NCBI RefSeq assembly: GCF_036711975.1 | Contig: NC_091972.1 | Span: 35,531,001 to 35,595,000 of the forward strand | DNA: 64,000 nucleotides | From: Onthophagus taurus | Lineage: Eukaryota > Arthropoda > Insecta > Coleoptera > Scarabaeidae | Direction of reading: 5' to 3' | Shown here: piece after piece, positions 11,640 through 23,769 of the stretch | Numbering within the stretch: position 1 is the stretch's first letter | Layout: every line of letters begins with the position of its first letter | Program-made: the position numbers and the translations under genes | The notes under the pieces: model-generated | What the model was told of the DNA's origin: nothing | Database searches by the model: none | What the model saw: the letters and a program-made list of their open reading frames with translations, nothing else

Positions 11640-12010
11640 ATCTTTGAAAAGATCAGAATTTGAAAGACATCAAATAAATATAGAAACATTTAGCTTCCAC
11701 AAGAAGTGTGCATGTTGTGTGTCGGGTATCTATGAGAGTAGTGATCTCGTAAGCGCCCTGAACGCGTCATTTTTCGTTTTGGTAACTTTAACCCCAAGAT
11801 CACCGGATTTGTCCAGCTGTGATTTTTTTGTATGGATGTGTTTAAAAGAACGTGTTGTTCTTCACAACCCCTATACTTTGAAAAAGTAGAAAAAGCCATT
11901 ACAGAAAAAGTGCATTTGATCGAACAAGATTTGATAGTCAAAACCATGGACAACTTTCGCCACAGACTTGAAATGTGTATGAAGTGACCATCCTCTTGAA
12001 CTTGAACCAA
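11640..12010 (+). pseudogene. Tc/mariner-like transposase C-terminal remnant
   Basis: The + strand frame contains TPRSPDLSSCDFFVWMCLKERV, matching the (W)PPRSPDLTPCDFFLWG-LK--V motif that carries the third acidic residue of IS630/Tc1/mariner-type transposases. After one stop the frame resumes with VEKAITEKVHLIEQDLI and MDNFRHRLEMC, as in the family's C-terminus. Decayed copy. Confidence 0.6.
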
Positions 12011-12521
12011 CTGGTAGATATTGAAACATATTAGAATATCCTCGTTTATTGCAGACCACGCATTTAATCTTGGGTCAGTCGAGACTAAGTCAGATGATGT
12101 ATATTTGCATTAATCCATACATTACATTCTTAGTTACTCAAGAAACAGCTATTATTTTACTCCTAAGTTTAGGGAGATCCGGTGTTGAAACCATTGAATC
12201 GAGCCCTAAAGCCACGTGCAATGAAGAGTATAAGCTAACTGTTTTTAGCTGTATATTACCATTAAAACCTTGCATTATTTTCACAAATGTTACAAAATTC
12301 ATCATCTCAATCATATTAAATGAGATATTGAATTGCAAACACTATTACACAAATTGAACCATTAATTTCCAATGAAGACAAATAAGACATTCAAAAATGT
12401 TCCTCTAACTATAAAGTGAAATGGAATCTGAGAGACTTTTGATAGTAACCAACGTTCTGCACCATCAATTTTAGTTTTTGATTTATAATCATGTGTATTT
12501 ATAGCATTCACTCATTTTGAT

Positions 12522-12755
12522 TAATTCAGCACCTCAGAGGTAAGGTGTGTTAAGTCAAACTTTTTGCGAAATGAGTTATCTCCACCATGTGTATGTTTAA
12601 ACATTAATTTTTTGAATTATAATTTGCCAAGTGAGGTACGTTAAAATTAAAAATCCCCAAATGGGGATCGTGGCAGCTAATGGGTTAAGTCCACTTTCAA
12701 ATCTTTCTCCTTAACAATTTCGAGTTTGTGACTTAACCTCTGAGGAGCTGAATTA
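12522..12755. mobile_element. MITE-like inverted-repeat element
   Basis: TAATTCAGCACCTCAGAGG at the left end is inverted at the right end as CCTCTGAGGAGCTGAATTA, and the similarity continues inward (TTAAGTCAAAC against GTTTGTGACTTAA). The total is about 234 bp with no ORF. It sits less than 80 bp before the acceptor of the EGF3/EGF4 exon. Confidence 0.65.
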
Positions 12756-12832
12756 GTTTTACAACAATTTGATGTTTAGTATAAACAATTGTGATTAATT
12801 ATACTGATTTTACCAATTGATTTCATTTTCAG

Positions 12833-13066
12833 ATTTAAATTATTGTGGAACACACGAACCATGTTTAAATGGTGGAACATGTGAAAACACCGCTCCAGAT
12901 GCCTATCATTGTACGTGCCCCGAAGGATTTTCCGGTGTTAACTGTGAAGTAGTAGACAACCCTTGCGCACCAGCTCCTTGCCAATACGGAGGCACTTGCA
13001 TCGTCGATGGGGGTTCCTTTAATTGCCAGTGTCCTCCAGGTTGGACGGGCCCCACCTGCAATATAA
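12833..13066 (+). CDS. Ser: Serrate exon: EGF3 and EGF4
   Basis: Two EGF repeats of the Notch ligand. [17 protein letters not shown] is the strongly conserved Jagged EGF3 start and [17 protein letters not shown] begins EGF4, which ends PGWTGPTCN. The acceptor TTTTCAG and donor GTAAGT are good matches. Incoming phase joins G|AT from the previous exon and the outgoing A joins AT of the next exon to give NI-DEC. An open frame continues past the donor to 13317, but it no longer looks like EGF and is read-through. Confidence 0.93.
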
Positions 13067-13680
13067 GTAAGTACCAAGTTTACGCCCCCTTTCCAGCCCC
13101 CCATCTCTCGAGGAAGACCGCAACGCGAACGAACCCCAAATTAGAAACAATAACTTTACGACGACGCTTCGACCGCCGAAGCTGCTTCGGCAACTTCTTG
13201 GGGGCCACGGCAGCGGTTTCGGGGCCGCAATCAAAATTAATTGGCGGCCGGGGTTTATTGTCTCGCAGACTACTTCAAAGAGTAGCGAAGAAAAAGAAAA
13301 GGGTTAAGGGTTTTTGAGTTAACCGCATTTAAAAAAAACTATTTTTAAAATAAATTTTTCTTTTTCACAATTTATTCTCACAAAATGGTTAACACTTTAT
13401 CTAAGATATTGCCGCTTTAAATTAGAGGTTCAAATTTAAAATGTCGAGAACAAAGAATGGGTTGTGTTGTAAATGTGCCAAAAATAACGGCCCCGCTAAA
13501 GAAAATGTGTAAATTACTTTGACGTTTATCGGGTTCTAAATAGACGTAAATTGTGGTTAATTTGACGTTTCTAATGTGGTTTCAAAAATATTGCGTCTTT
13601 TTAAGTTTATTTATAATTTCGTTTGGAAATATAGTTTCGTTATAAAAGTAATACTTAATTAAGAATGGCAAACAGAGGAG
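13067..13680. other. Serrate intron, nothing recognised
   Basis: First part of a 5.9-kb intron. The first 250 bp are fairly GC-rich, then AT-rich; no transposon motif. Confidence 0.45.
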
Positions 13681-15010
13681 TTAGAGTGGTGACCGAAGAA
13701 GAAGTCAGGTTTTGATCGTTGAATTCTTCTTTTTGTGGTTTGTTGCCACCACAAGAAGACCGAAGAAACCGGCGGAATGCTGCGGGGGTCAGAGGTGAGG
13801 ACTTGGTCCGTCCATAATTAAGTCTCCCCGCGATCGCAGCACTCCTAGCCGGTAATAGATATAATAACGGGGCGGAGAGGCGAAGTAATTGCTAGGTAAC
13901 CGCTGATTTATACTGCCCAGTCCGGGCTTCTATTTTTATTCCGGCACACTCTATTAATTCCGTGATTCGTAGTTCTGAGCCGATAGATTTCTTTTTCTAA
14001 AACTCGGCAAACGAACGACATTATTTTCCTTCTTGTAAGTCAACGGAACAACTTGTAAGTCGACTTTGCCTCAATATCAATGAGTTTATTAACGCTCACA
14101 AAATCATCAACTTGACTTAACTTGAATTTCTCATTAATTATTAATCTCTTCTCTATAGAAGGCGTTACTTTGCTGCTCTTGGTAAAATTGACAAGAACCG
14201 TTGATCTGCCCGCCCAAAATGTTCTTCTGTCGGCTCCGGGGGTGGAGAAAACCTTCCTACCACCGAAGGCAATTTTTCTTGTTTTCGGATGCGTTTGCAC
14301 ACGGTATCGGTTATTAGATTCCAGAATTGGTTCCCGTTCGCAGATAGTGTGGGTGTTACCTTAATTATAAATACTCGATGGTATCTCGAACCCGCGTTTA
14401 ATTAATTATGTTTACTCATTTTCTTCATCAACGATAAACTTAAAAATATTATAAATTTATATTTCGATTAACCAAACTTAATTCGAATCCTACCAATAAA
14501 GAAATTGTATTTAATTCTTACAAGAAATACATTTTTATTCCTATTAAAAATATAAAAGATAACTACCACTTTCAAAACAGAACCAAAAATTTGTTATGAC
14601 GACCTCAGAAGTCGTTTACAGTAGACTTAAAAAAAACTCAATTAATTTCACTTCTGGGAAAATAACAGGTCTGTGATTTTGACAGTGGTCGAAGGAAGGC
14701 GTGGTGGTAAACATGTTAGTCCCAAGGCAGGGTTTTCTGCCACTTTCACCCATTTTCAAATCCCCTCCGTCTCCGTCTCAGCATCGAGACTCTCGAGACT
14801 CCCTTTTACGCCAGATACGACCACTTCTGAACCCGAACCGCTGAAGTAGCTGCTCTTAAACCGTGATTTATATATAATGCGTTCGTCGGCGCAAGGTTTT
14901 CGTGTGAATTTCGACCATTATCGGCCGTAGAACTTCTTAATCGGCACGTTCTAAGAATTTACGAACACGTAATCACAGTGTGGGGCTCTCTTCTCTTGCT
15001 ACGAACGCGT
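13680..15010. other. GC-richer intronic islands
   Basis: Two GC-richer blocks (about 13680-14000 and 14640-15010), with a smaller one at 14180-14380, interrupt AT-rich intron. Frames at 14040-14364 overlap on opposite strands and have no recognisable domain. Possible cis-regulatory DNA of the Notch ligand gene, from composition only. Confidence 0.3.
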
Positions 15011-15780
15011 TGAGAAACTGGAATAGCTTTAAAGTTAATTATTACTGTTCCATTAATTAAAAATGCCAACAACTTGATTTTTTTTGTCGTGTTTTTATAA
15101 ACCGTTTTTAATATAAAGATTCTCATTATTTATCATATTTTAGTCAGAATTACTATAGCTTATTAAAAACAAAGTTTGTTTTAGACTCAAGATTCAGTGT
15201 TGTATTGAGTATGATCATCGGAAAAGAGTTCAACTCATTTCACATCCAGAGAAGTGAATGTGTCTGAATTTGTACCAGTAACTTATTCATGCACTAACTA
15301 TATCTACACCAAGTTGATTTGGGATTTGTATTTACACTAATAGATCTATAAGAAATTCGGGTACTGGTTGTGCTTTTGTAGTCCATGCAGGGTTTTGTGC
15401 ATGAACTCTGACTTTTTATCCATATTTTTTGCGGAATGATCTAAATCAACAAGACGTCTATAATCATCTGCTATTTTAATAGTGCCATAAAATCAGTGCA
15501 GGGCTCTGATGACCAGAAAGCATATTTATAATTATTTGTTCCCAGTCCCACAAGTGGCAAAAGAAATGATACGTTTGATGGAACGGTTGCTGGAGCTTTA
15601 GCTGGTAGCATATCAAACGCCATATGCATCTTTGGTATCAATCCAGCTTCAAAAAATCTATTGTCTGGGTTATAAATTCATAATAAGAAAACTGCGCCAA
15701 ACATCGTATCTCGCAGGACTTAAACCAGCGTTGTTTAATGCCCAAATCGCCCAATGGTGAGTTTAACAACCATAATACTC
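15010..15780. other. Serrate intron, nothing recognised
   Basis: AT-rich intronic sequence. No gene or repeat boundary is visible before the non-LTR fragment. Confidence 0.4.
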
Positions 15781-15784
15781 CATG

Positions 15785-16460
15785 CTAATGCGGAAGATAT
15801 TCCCTTATACACAGAAGATGAGGTAATATCCGCAGTAAATACTATGAAAAGTAGGAAAGCACCTGGTCTAGACGGTATACAGCGGAATCCCGCTAGATAG
15901 CTATAACTGCGTCCCCAAAACTCTTACTGAACATGTTTAACATCTGTCTGAGGAATGGCGTCTTTTACGAAAAGAATTCAAGGACTTGTCCATATATTAT
16001 ACCGAAAAAGAAAGGCCAAACATTTGTGCTTGCCAGATACAGCAGAGAAGTTCACTAGCGCCTTCAGAATGATATTGAGTAAATAGGTCAGGATGGTAAC
16101 TTATGCTGCGTGGCAGAGTTATAATGATAGACTGCAGACTTTATCCCGAATGTAATTAGTATGACGATTACTTCCAAAAATATCTAGGGAAGATAGGAAA
16201 CGTTAACAACCCTGCGTGTCTTTACGCGGATAACAAATACAATGATGCTGAATACACTCTCTTCAAGTGCCACAAATGGAATCGACTCGAGACAAGTTGC
16301 AGGCGGAAATCGGAAAAATAATATGCTAGTCATGCCAGATACCATTGCTAGTCTTGTGATACTCAGCGAAACAGCATGGCTAAAAATAACTTCTTTTATG
16401 TCAAACTCAATGGAAACCATTACCATTAACCTCATCATGTCATTGCAACGTTGCTAAAAT
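15785..16460 (+). pseudogene. Non-LTR retrotransposon (R1/TRAS-like) fragments
   Basis: Broken + strand frames read MKSRKAPGLDGI-type sequence near 15845, then AITASPKLLLNMFNICLRNGV and IIPKKKGQTFV (about 15900-16030), which belong to the start of a reverse transcriptase domain. Further on, YNDAEYTLFKCHKWNRLE (about 16230-16290) matches the C-terminal cysteine/histidine motif of R1-type elements (DDAEHT-F-C--W). The body of the polymerase between them is missing, so this is an internally deleted dead copy. Confidence 0.6.
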
Positions 16461-16479
16461 TAAGTACAACGTCAAAACT

Positions 16480-17170
16480 TCAATTTATAATTTATATTTA
16501 ACATTAGACAAAACAACTTCAACAAATCCTCAATTTTTAACATCAATCTTCATCAAAAACTTCATTTTCAATAGGAATCTGGAGTAATTATTAGTAATAT
16601 TTAATATTAACCAAAAAATTCAAAAACTTCATCGAAATCTAATCTAAACGTAATTCTAATGAGAAGATGTAATGGTAACACAAAAAACTTAATTGAAACT
16701 TAAGGAAATTCAAGAATCTTTTGAAAATTTTGATCACAAAAGTTAATAATAAACTTCACTGAAAATCAAGCAAAAGAATTTCAATGAGACAAAATACAAC
16801 CCATAAAGCTGTATCAGTATCTTAATTTTGATCATGATGCTTAATATTAATCCAAAAACTTCATCGAAATCAAAAATGTTTACCACAAATTTATTATAAA
16901 GCAATGAAACTTTAATAGAAGATGTAGTTCTTATCAGAAAGATTAATACTAACTCAAAGAACTTCATTGAACTCCAACTAAATTCAAGAAACTCCATCAA
17001 ACCTTCAAATTAAAACCAAATCTTTTGCATCAAGCAAATGAACTTCAATGAAACAAAAGGCAATTCATAAAATAATATCAAAATCACAATTTTGATCACC
17101 AAGATTAATATATTAACCCAAAAAACTTCGTTGAACCCCAATCAAAATGGGCGAAACTTCATCAAAACTA
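16480..17170. repeat. Degenerate tandem repeat region
   Basis: Variants of TTAATATTAAnCCAAAAAnCTTCATnGAA recur at about 16600, 16743, 16842, 16943 and 17103. The spacing is irregular (about 100-160 bp) and divergence is high. No coding sequence. Confidence 0.5.
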
Positions 17171-17419
17171 GAATTAAGCTGGATGTGATTTATTAAATAT
17201 TATCTTTTTAACAATTATCTTCAACATAGTTATATTCTTTAAATCGTCAACTATTCTAAGTTAAGCTTTAATTTGAGATATAAATCGTTACTTAAACTCT
17301 AGAAGAGAACCGGAAGTGGTTTTTCAAATATCACCTTTTTAAAAGTTCTCTTTGACACTGCTAGATTTCAAGTTTTCTTTAAACATTTCTTTCCCAATCA
17401 AAATTCACAGCGATAACAC

Positions 17420-18890
17420 ATTTTCCAAAACCAACGACTCTAAAAGAGTTAGAAAGATTTTTAGGAATGTTAAACTTCTATCACAGATTCTTACCTAACA
17501 TTTCAAATATTCTTGATCCCTTATACATACTTTCAAAATACTTCACTATCAAATACAAAAAGCGATCTCATTGACTTTTTGGACATTGAACACGACAACG
17601 CTTTTTCTTCAGCTAAAGATTTTTCGTCAAAATCTATCTTTCTAGGATATCTTTCTTCACATGCTACCCTATCATTGTCAAGTGATACATCTAACACAGG
17701 TATGGGAGCTGTTTTAACACAAACTATCAATGGAACATCTCAACCATTAGCATTCTTTTCCAAAAAATTTACTTCATGCCACACCAAATATTCAACTTTT
17801 GATAGAGAATTATTCTTTGCCATCAAATTTTTCAAACATTCCTTACATGGACATCAATTTACAGTATATACAGATCACAAACCCATTGTAACATCAATTT
17901 TTTCGTCCACAGACAAAACTCCTGGTCAAACCCGATATATATTCAAATGTTATCACAGATACTCTATCCAGAAAAAACATCGGATCTCTAAATTCATCTT
18001 ATCCAGATTTTCTAACCTTTAGCAACGCTCTACTTGGTGACACAAAATTGTCAAACTTACTGAATACAAAATTTTACAACAATCCTTCAAATTCTTATCA
18101 TTTGGCCCATCAAACAAGATCACAATCTAATATCAAACTGTGGTGTGAAACCTCTTTATCATCTCCAAGAATTTATATTCCACAACAGTTCAGACAAGCA
18201 ATTTTCGACAAAATTCATAGCTTTTCTCATCCCGGAATACGTTTCACCATTCATGCAATCAAAACAATATTTTTTGGCCACACATGTCAAAGCAAATTCA
18301 TGTTTGGGTCAAAGTCTGCTTAAAATGTCAACAAGCAAAGATCCAAAAACATACAAAAGCCAGAAGCTTTTTCGCTAAAAGATATCACATCTTCTACTAC
18401 AGCGAACACACTTTTCTGGCATTATTTGAGTCGATTTGGTATACCTACCACCACAATTACACATGATCAAGGAGGCCAATTCGAATCAAACCTTTTTTCA
18501 AAATTTAGCACATTACTCGGCACACAACAAATGCACACATCATCTTTCCATCCTCAACAAATGGAATGTTAGAACGATTTCATCGATCATTAAAGACAGC
18601 TATCATCACTAAAGGAGACACGACTAGATGGAACAACAATCTACCCCTCATCCTACTAGGATTAAGAATCATCCTTAAGAGATGATCTAGATTGCTCCTC
18701 ACCAGAACTGCTTTACGGACAACCACCAAGACTTCCTGGAAAGTTCTTCATACCTACTAATCCATCTATAGAATATGAATCTTTCCGCTCCAGTTTAAGA
18801 GAAACTTTTTCCAAATTAAAGCCTGTTAATAGATCTTTTTGAAACCGTCGTTATCTTCGCGATACGAAGGATCTTTCAAAGTTCTTACAA
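17420..18890 (+). pseudogene. Ty3/gypsy pol remnant
   Basis: Broken + strand frames show, in order, LKELERFLGMLNFYHRFLPN (end of the reverse transcriptase, about 17440), the RNase H segment with GMGAVLTQTINGTSQPLAFFSKK and KYSTFDRELFFAIKFFKHSL plus YTDHKP (17700-17885), an integrase zinc-binding piece (HSFSHPGIRFT) and integrase core pieces such as FGIPTTITHDQGGQFESNLF (18430-18500). Stops and frameshifts are frequent. No LTR was found. It ends about 80 bp before the acceptor of the EGF5 exon. Confidence 0.75.
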
Positions 18891-18970
18891 AAGCAAATAA
18901 AATATTTCGTAATTCAGAAATGGAATACGTATAAAGTCTCATGTGATGAAATATTTTCTTTCATTTTCAG

Positions 18971-19084
18971 ATATAGATGAATGCGCCTCGGCACCATGTC
19001 AAAATGGAGGCCGTTGTGTCGACCTCGAAGACAAATTTGAATGTGATTGTCCTTCGGCTTGGGAAGGAAACTTGTGCGAATTTG
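18971..19084 (+). CDS. Ser: Serrate exon: EGF5
   Basis: One EGF repeat ([19 protein letters not shown] then [14 protein letters not shown]), colinear with EGF5 of Jagged proteins. Flanked by TTTTCAG and GTATGT. It continues in phase 1 into the next exon, where G|AT gives DADEC. Confidence 0.92.
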
Positions 19085-19269
19085 GTATGTTTTCGATTAA
19101 ATTTACTCTTATCTTAAAATTAAATCGTGATTGCTATCTCTAACTTTCTAAAATGTATAATAATAATTTCACTTTTTGTCCCATGTTATCGTTATTTTGT
19201 TTTGAAAAGTTGATTAAAAAATTGTGAAGAAAGTGAAAGTAATTTTTTTCTTTATTAATTTGATTGCAG

Positions 19270-19476
19270 ATGCAGATGAATGCTTGACGAAACCGTGTAT
19301 TAACTCTATATCTTGTACGAATTTGTTGGGTGATTATCATTGTGATTGTCGTGTTGGTTGGAAAGGAAAAAAATGCGATCAAAACATAAACGACTGTACG
19401 GGCCAATGCTTGCACGGAGCAACATGCATCGACCTGGTAAATGACTTCCATTGCGCCTGCCAACCAGGCTACACAG
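19270..19476 (+). CDS. Ser: Serrate exon: EGF6 and EGF7
   Basis: EGF6 (DADECLTKPCINSISC, then CDCRVGWKGKKC) is the short variant seen in Jagged proteins. EGF7 (NINDCTGQCLHGATCIDLVND) is the calcium-binding repeat that follows. The exon starts after TTGCAG and ends ACAG|GTTAGT in phase 1. Confidence 0.92.
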
Positions 19477-19489
19477 GTTAGTACCTACC

Positions 19490-20570
19490 AAGAATCGTCG
19501 AATAGTAGAGAACCTTTACGTTGGCAATTTAAACCGTAAGACCCGCTTTGGTAATATAAGCTGCGGCCACAAAGGGAAGAGAGATCTCGGTAAAGATTGA
19601 ATACAAAGGGGCTCCGCCGATGGAAGAAACGGCAGATCGCGAACGCCTCTGACACTTTACGAGGGTAGATCCAGATCTGATCATCAGCGGCCTCAGGGGT
19701 CGCCATAAACTGCCGCGAGCAGCGAGCTCCTCGTGCGAAACGTGGAATAAGAATGTGTCATTAAGGACGGCTCTGACGTGTGAATGTTGACATAAAGTGT
19801 ACTCACTTCAATTTCCACACACTCACACACGCTTCAACGCGTTTCCCCCGCATACACACTTTAACATTTCAAACTAGAAAAATTATTTCTTCCTTATCTA
19901 GTTTAACACAACTTCTCTGGTATTTTGTTCCTGGCGGAAAGTAGATTAATAGCAGTTTAATTATAGATTACTCGCTTCTTGTTCTTGCGTCTACATTTCG
20001 AAGTTTTACCATCAATCATTTTCTGTTAAGTGTGTCGATTTAACTAGAGCATAGTTTCAATGAGTAATGGTTTAAGATCTTGTACTGTAATCTTTATCTT
20101 AAATCGTTCATAAAGATTTAATCGAATAAATTCCTAAAGGAAGAAATATTTCTTATAATTCTTTTTAACATTTCTAGAATTACACAAAGTGAACACGTGA
20201 ATTATTACTAGTAGTAAACCAGAACCGAAGAGCAAAGATATTACCACGCATGCACGGTTCGTTTCAGACGGTGTCCTTCGAGACGCTCCAGTACTTTAAC
20301 AGCATACAGAGCGACCCTCTTCTCGGCCATTGTCTCCATGGTACACGTCGCGCTTTGCTGACGCTGACCAAACCGAAAGCCGCCATTTGTCTAAATGAAA
20401 AATTACCTTTTCAAACCGCCATAATTCACTATATACGCGGTGCCCTCAAGTGCACCCTTCTTCGTTTCTTTCAATTTTTTCTTCCTCCTCTCCGTCAACT
20501 CGTTTCCGTCCTCTTGTTTCTCGGCTTCCTTCGAGTTTCTATTGTCTTGTGCCACCGAGCGCGGTAATAA
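19490..20570. other. Serrate intron with GC-richer islands
   Basis: Blocks at about 19500-19740 and 20230-20560 are GC-richer than the rest and have no transposon motifs. An ORF at 20250-20567 has no domain I recognise and no splice context. Possible regulatory DNA by composition only. Confidence 0.3.
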
Positions 20571-20677
20571 GCTACGTTTATTAATCGCTTAAAGTCAAGA
20601 AAGACAATTCAATTTTCTTTCTTGTTTACTTTGACATGGTAAAAGGTGGTATTAAGAAACCATTTTTTTTGTTGTAG

Positions 20678-20805
20678 ATCAGTACTGTTCCACCGACATA
20701 GATGACTGCGCAAGCAATCCTTGCAAGAACGGCGGAGAATGTGTTGACAAAGTGAATGGATTTAAATGTATTTGTCCTGTTGGGTTTACTGGACATGAAT
20801 GCGAG
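20678..20805 (+). CDS. Ser: Serrate exon: EGF8
   Basis: Encodes [20 protein letters not shown] and [11 protein letters not shown], the eighth EGF repeat. Acceptor GTTGTAG, donor GAG|GTAAAG, phase 0 out, so HECE joins IDHDHC of the next exon. The next intron is only 58 bp. Confidence 0.92.
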
Positions 20806-20863
20806 GTAAAGTTTTTCATAAAATAATTGATTTTAAGAAATTAAATAAATTTTTTATTTTCAG

Positions 20864-21016
20864 ATTGATCACGATCATTGCACACCGGATCCCTGCGAAA
20901 ACACTGCGCCATGTTTCAACACTCAAACCGATTACTATTGTCATTGTCCTGAAAAGTGGCAAGGAAAGAATTGCAGCATTCCTCGTTTATCTTGCGACAA
21001 TCCGCCGTGTAACGAA
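20864..21016 (+). CDS. Ser: Serrate exon: EGF9 and start of EGF10
   Basis: EGF9 reads HDHCTPDPCENTAPC and CPEKWQGKNC, and EGF10 starts SCDNPPCNE. The exon ends GAAG|GTGAGT in phase 1. EGF10 is interrupted here by a 6.1-kb intron and resumes at 27160. Confidence 0.9.
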
Positions 21017-21039
21017 GGTGAGTTAAATTATACAAGTAA

Positions 21040-22260
21040 AATCGTGAGCAGAAACATTAACTCCGCTCGTTTTGACCGTCCAATCATCGCGTTTATTGAG
21101 AGAGACTTTTTAAACGCAAGTCACCGACTATTTAACGACGACAATACTCTTGAGATCGAATCGGAACGATATCGACGCGACCCATCGTTTTATCTGATCT
21201 TCATTTACTTAACCATTTTTCAAATCTCATTTGAAACTTTTGTTGGTGCCTCTAAATGTTTTGATATCGACATTATTATTGCTTAGATCTGATGTGATAA
21301 TAAAATATTTTCCTGTTTCCTGTTTTAACAACAGGTTCTTGACGGTTCAAGTTCAAGATCGGTTCTGTACGAGAGAGCATAGTTGTTAACGAACAATGTA
21401 CGCTATTAAAAGTCAATTAAAAAGAGAAAAGAAACATTTACAAGAAGACACCCGGTAAAGAGTAACGGTCGACGGCGGCTCGAAGCCATCCTATCCTTTC
21501 GTTCTCCGGTCTCTTCGGCGGGCTCCATTTCATCCTCAGCGGGGTTCCTGTACCCCCCATGAAGTCCATCCCCCCACTCTGCCACCCTACCACGAAATTG
21601 CCTGTCAACTAACGCGTCACACAAGATTCATGCACAATATTAACGGCGTTCGGCCTCACTAAACCTCAATATGACTCATAGATACAATATTTTCCCCCCA
21701 TCGACGGTATTTAATTATAGATTTCTTTGGCATGGTTCGTTCGGCCGCCGAAGAAGGACCAGCAGAAGACGAAGAAACTCGATGCAATAACACCTTTTAA
21801 CTTTACCTTCCGTCCGGTCCTTTCGTGTTTATTCTTTCTTTACCATCTCACGGAATTCGATTTACGTTTTCCGACTTGTCACCATTTCAACTGTCCGCAG
21901 TTAAAACTGGTTCTTCGATATCTCTTGTCTTTTCTTCGCATAGATCCTGCTGTCTACTAATAGTTAAGGAAGAAAATTAATTGCAGGATGCTTTGTAATT
22001 AAAGACCGGAAAATATTCAAATACAAAAAAAGACAAAAAAAAACCTTTATCGTAACTAACTACTTCAATCTAATCTTTAAAATTGCGCAAGAACTTTTCA
22101 TGTTTGACAGAAAAAGGTTGTCTTCCAAAAGTCTCAATTCCAGACTATCTTCTCTAATTTATTTCTAAATGAGCCACCTATAACTTTTTGTCTTTTCTTT
22201 TTACTGCAGGATATATATATGCAGGTATTTTGACATTAATTAGACATTTAGTTTACTTTT
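21040..22260. other. Serrate intron with GC-richer blocks
   Basis: GC-richer segments lie at about 21040-21200, 21330-21650 and 21720-21950. Short ORFs on both strands have no recognisable domain. Confidence 0.3.
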
Positions 22261-22267
22261 CGTAAGT

Positions 22268-23765
22268 ATGGGTGGTAAAAAAGGAATGCGAGGTTCTTCA
22301 TATCGTGCAGTGAGACGTGGCAGAAAACTTTTTAATCGTAATATTCTGAAACATCAAAGTGAGAGTGTGACCAGTGCAGCCAAGAAGTTAAAAATGAGCG
22401 AAAATGACTACAGCATCAACATTGATGCAGCATTTGGATACCGTTTCATTGATTTTATTTCTGTTTTTACTGCCCTTTCTAACATTGTTGTTCGCAAAAA
22501 GTTTGGATCCAAAATTAAATTTTTAGAAACAGCTCAACGTGGTTTGGGTTTCAAAGTGTCCGTTATATGTGATACGTGTTCGGCGCGTTATATATTATCT
22601 TGCCCTTTGATAGTCAATTATGCCTATAACATCAATCGAAGATTAATATTTGTTAGGCAACTAGTTGCTACTGGAGTGAATGGTATTACAAAGTTTTGTG
22701 CTTTTATGTGTTTACCGAAGCCAGTTTTCCATTCTTTTTACAATAAAGTAATTGCGAAAATTGCACTTGCAACAAGAGAATTATCCATTCAGAACAACCA
22801 AATTGGAGGAATTTCATCTCTACTTCGTGTAACAACATTAATTGGATCGCGTACGGGTAAAATAGTTGATCTGGAAATAAAGTCAAAAATTTGCAAAAAG
22901 TGCAATTACTGGAAAGGTAAAGAAGATACTGTAGAATACCAAGATTAGGTTGAAGATCATAAAGAAAAATGTGATATAAACCATACCGAATCTTCAAGAA
23001 AAATGGAAGTGGATTCCGTCATAGAAATGTTTCAACGTTCCAAAGAAAAGCATAATTTGAAATACTGTTTTTACATAGGAGACGGAGACAGCAAAACTTT
23101 CAAAAGTATTATGGACTCAAAACCTTACGAAAATATTAGAGTGACAAAAAAAGAATGCATCATGTGCAAAAGCGAATGGGTACGCATTTACGAAATTAAA
23201 AAAAAAACAAGAGAGATCTAGGAGGCAAAGGAAAATTAATAGGGAAATGAATTGGTGAATTTCCATATATTATGGATTTGCTATTCGTAGAAATCACGAT
23301 TCCATAAAGAAGATCTAGGCTACATTGTATGACAAACGTTCGACTCGTGGTGTTCCTGGCAAAAGGCGTATGCTTTATCACAAATTGAGGACTACACCCA
23401 CAACCCAGCAATAAACAAAGATGTTTTAACGCTGTGAAACCTGTATATAAAGAACTTTCCAGAGAAGATCTTATGACAACATATTTATGTTATGGTCTAT
23501 GACACCAAAAACGGTTTATAGTGGCAAGAAAGTGGTTGGCATTGCGTCCGATATTGCCGCTTGTAATTTTAATGACAGTCTTACAAGCATAATGAAAATA
23601 ATGCAAGCATTAAAGTTAACAACTGGAAGATCTTGTTTTGAGTTTTGCCACGAAACGGACTCACGTCACATTGCCCACACTGACCAATGAGGCTAAAGAA
23701 GCTCGTAGAAGCTTAATGTCAGACAGATTAGCTGCACAAGAGGAGAATAACCACCAAGAAGGACA
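22268..23765 (+). pseudogene. Mutator-like transposase remnant
   Basis: The first 226 codons from ATG 22268 (MGGKKGMRGSSYRAVRRG) are open and carry GYRFIDFISVFTAL, RRGLGFKVSVICDTC-like and KFCAFMCLPKPVFHSFYNKV motifs typical of the insect Mutator-like transposase domain protein. After a stop at 22948 the frame resumes at 23003-23221 with CFYIGDGDSKTFKSI and YENIRVTKKEC, the DGDS/KKEC part of the catalytic region. Downstream pieces (GKLIGK, ITFEFCHETD-like, NEAKEARRSLMSDRLAAQEE at about 23685) are in shifted frames with stops. Not functional. A Phantom-type MULE is my best guess. Confidence 0.65.
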
Positions 23766-23769
23766 AATG

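Noticed and set aside
13067..13317. Extension of the EGF3/EGF4 exon to the stop at 13317
   Set aside because: A consensus donor lies at 13067, the next exon matches in phase, and the extension has no EGF cysteine pattern.
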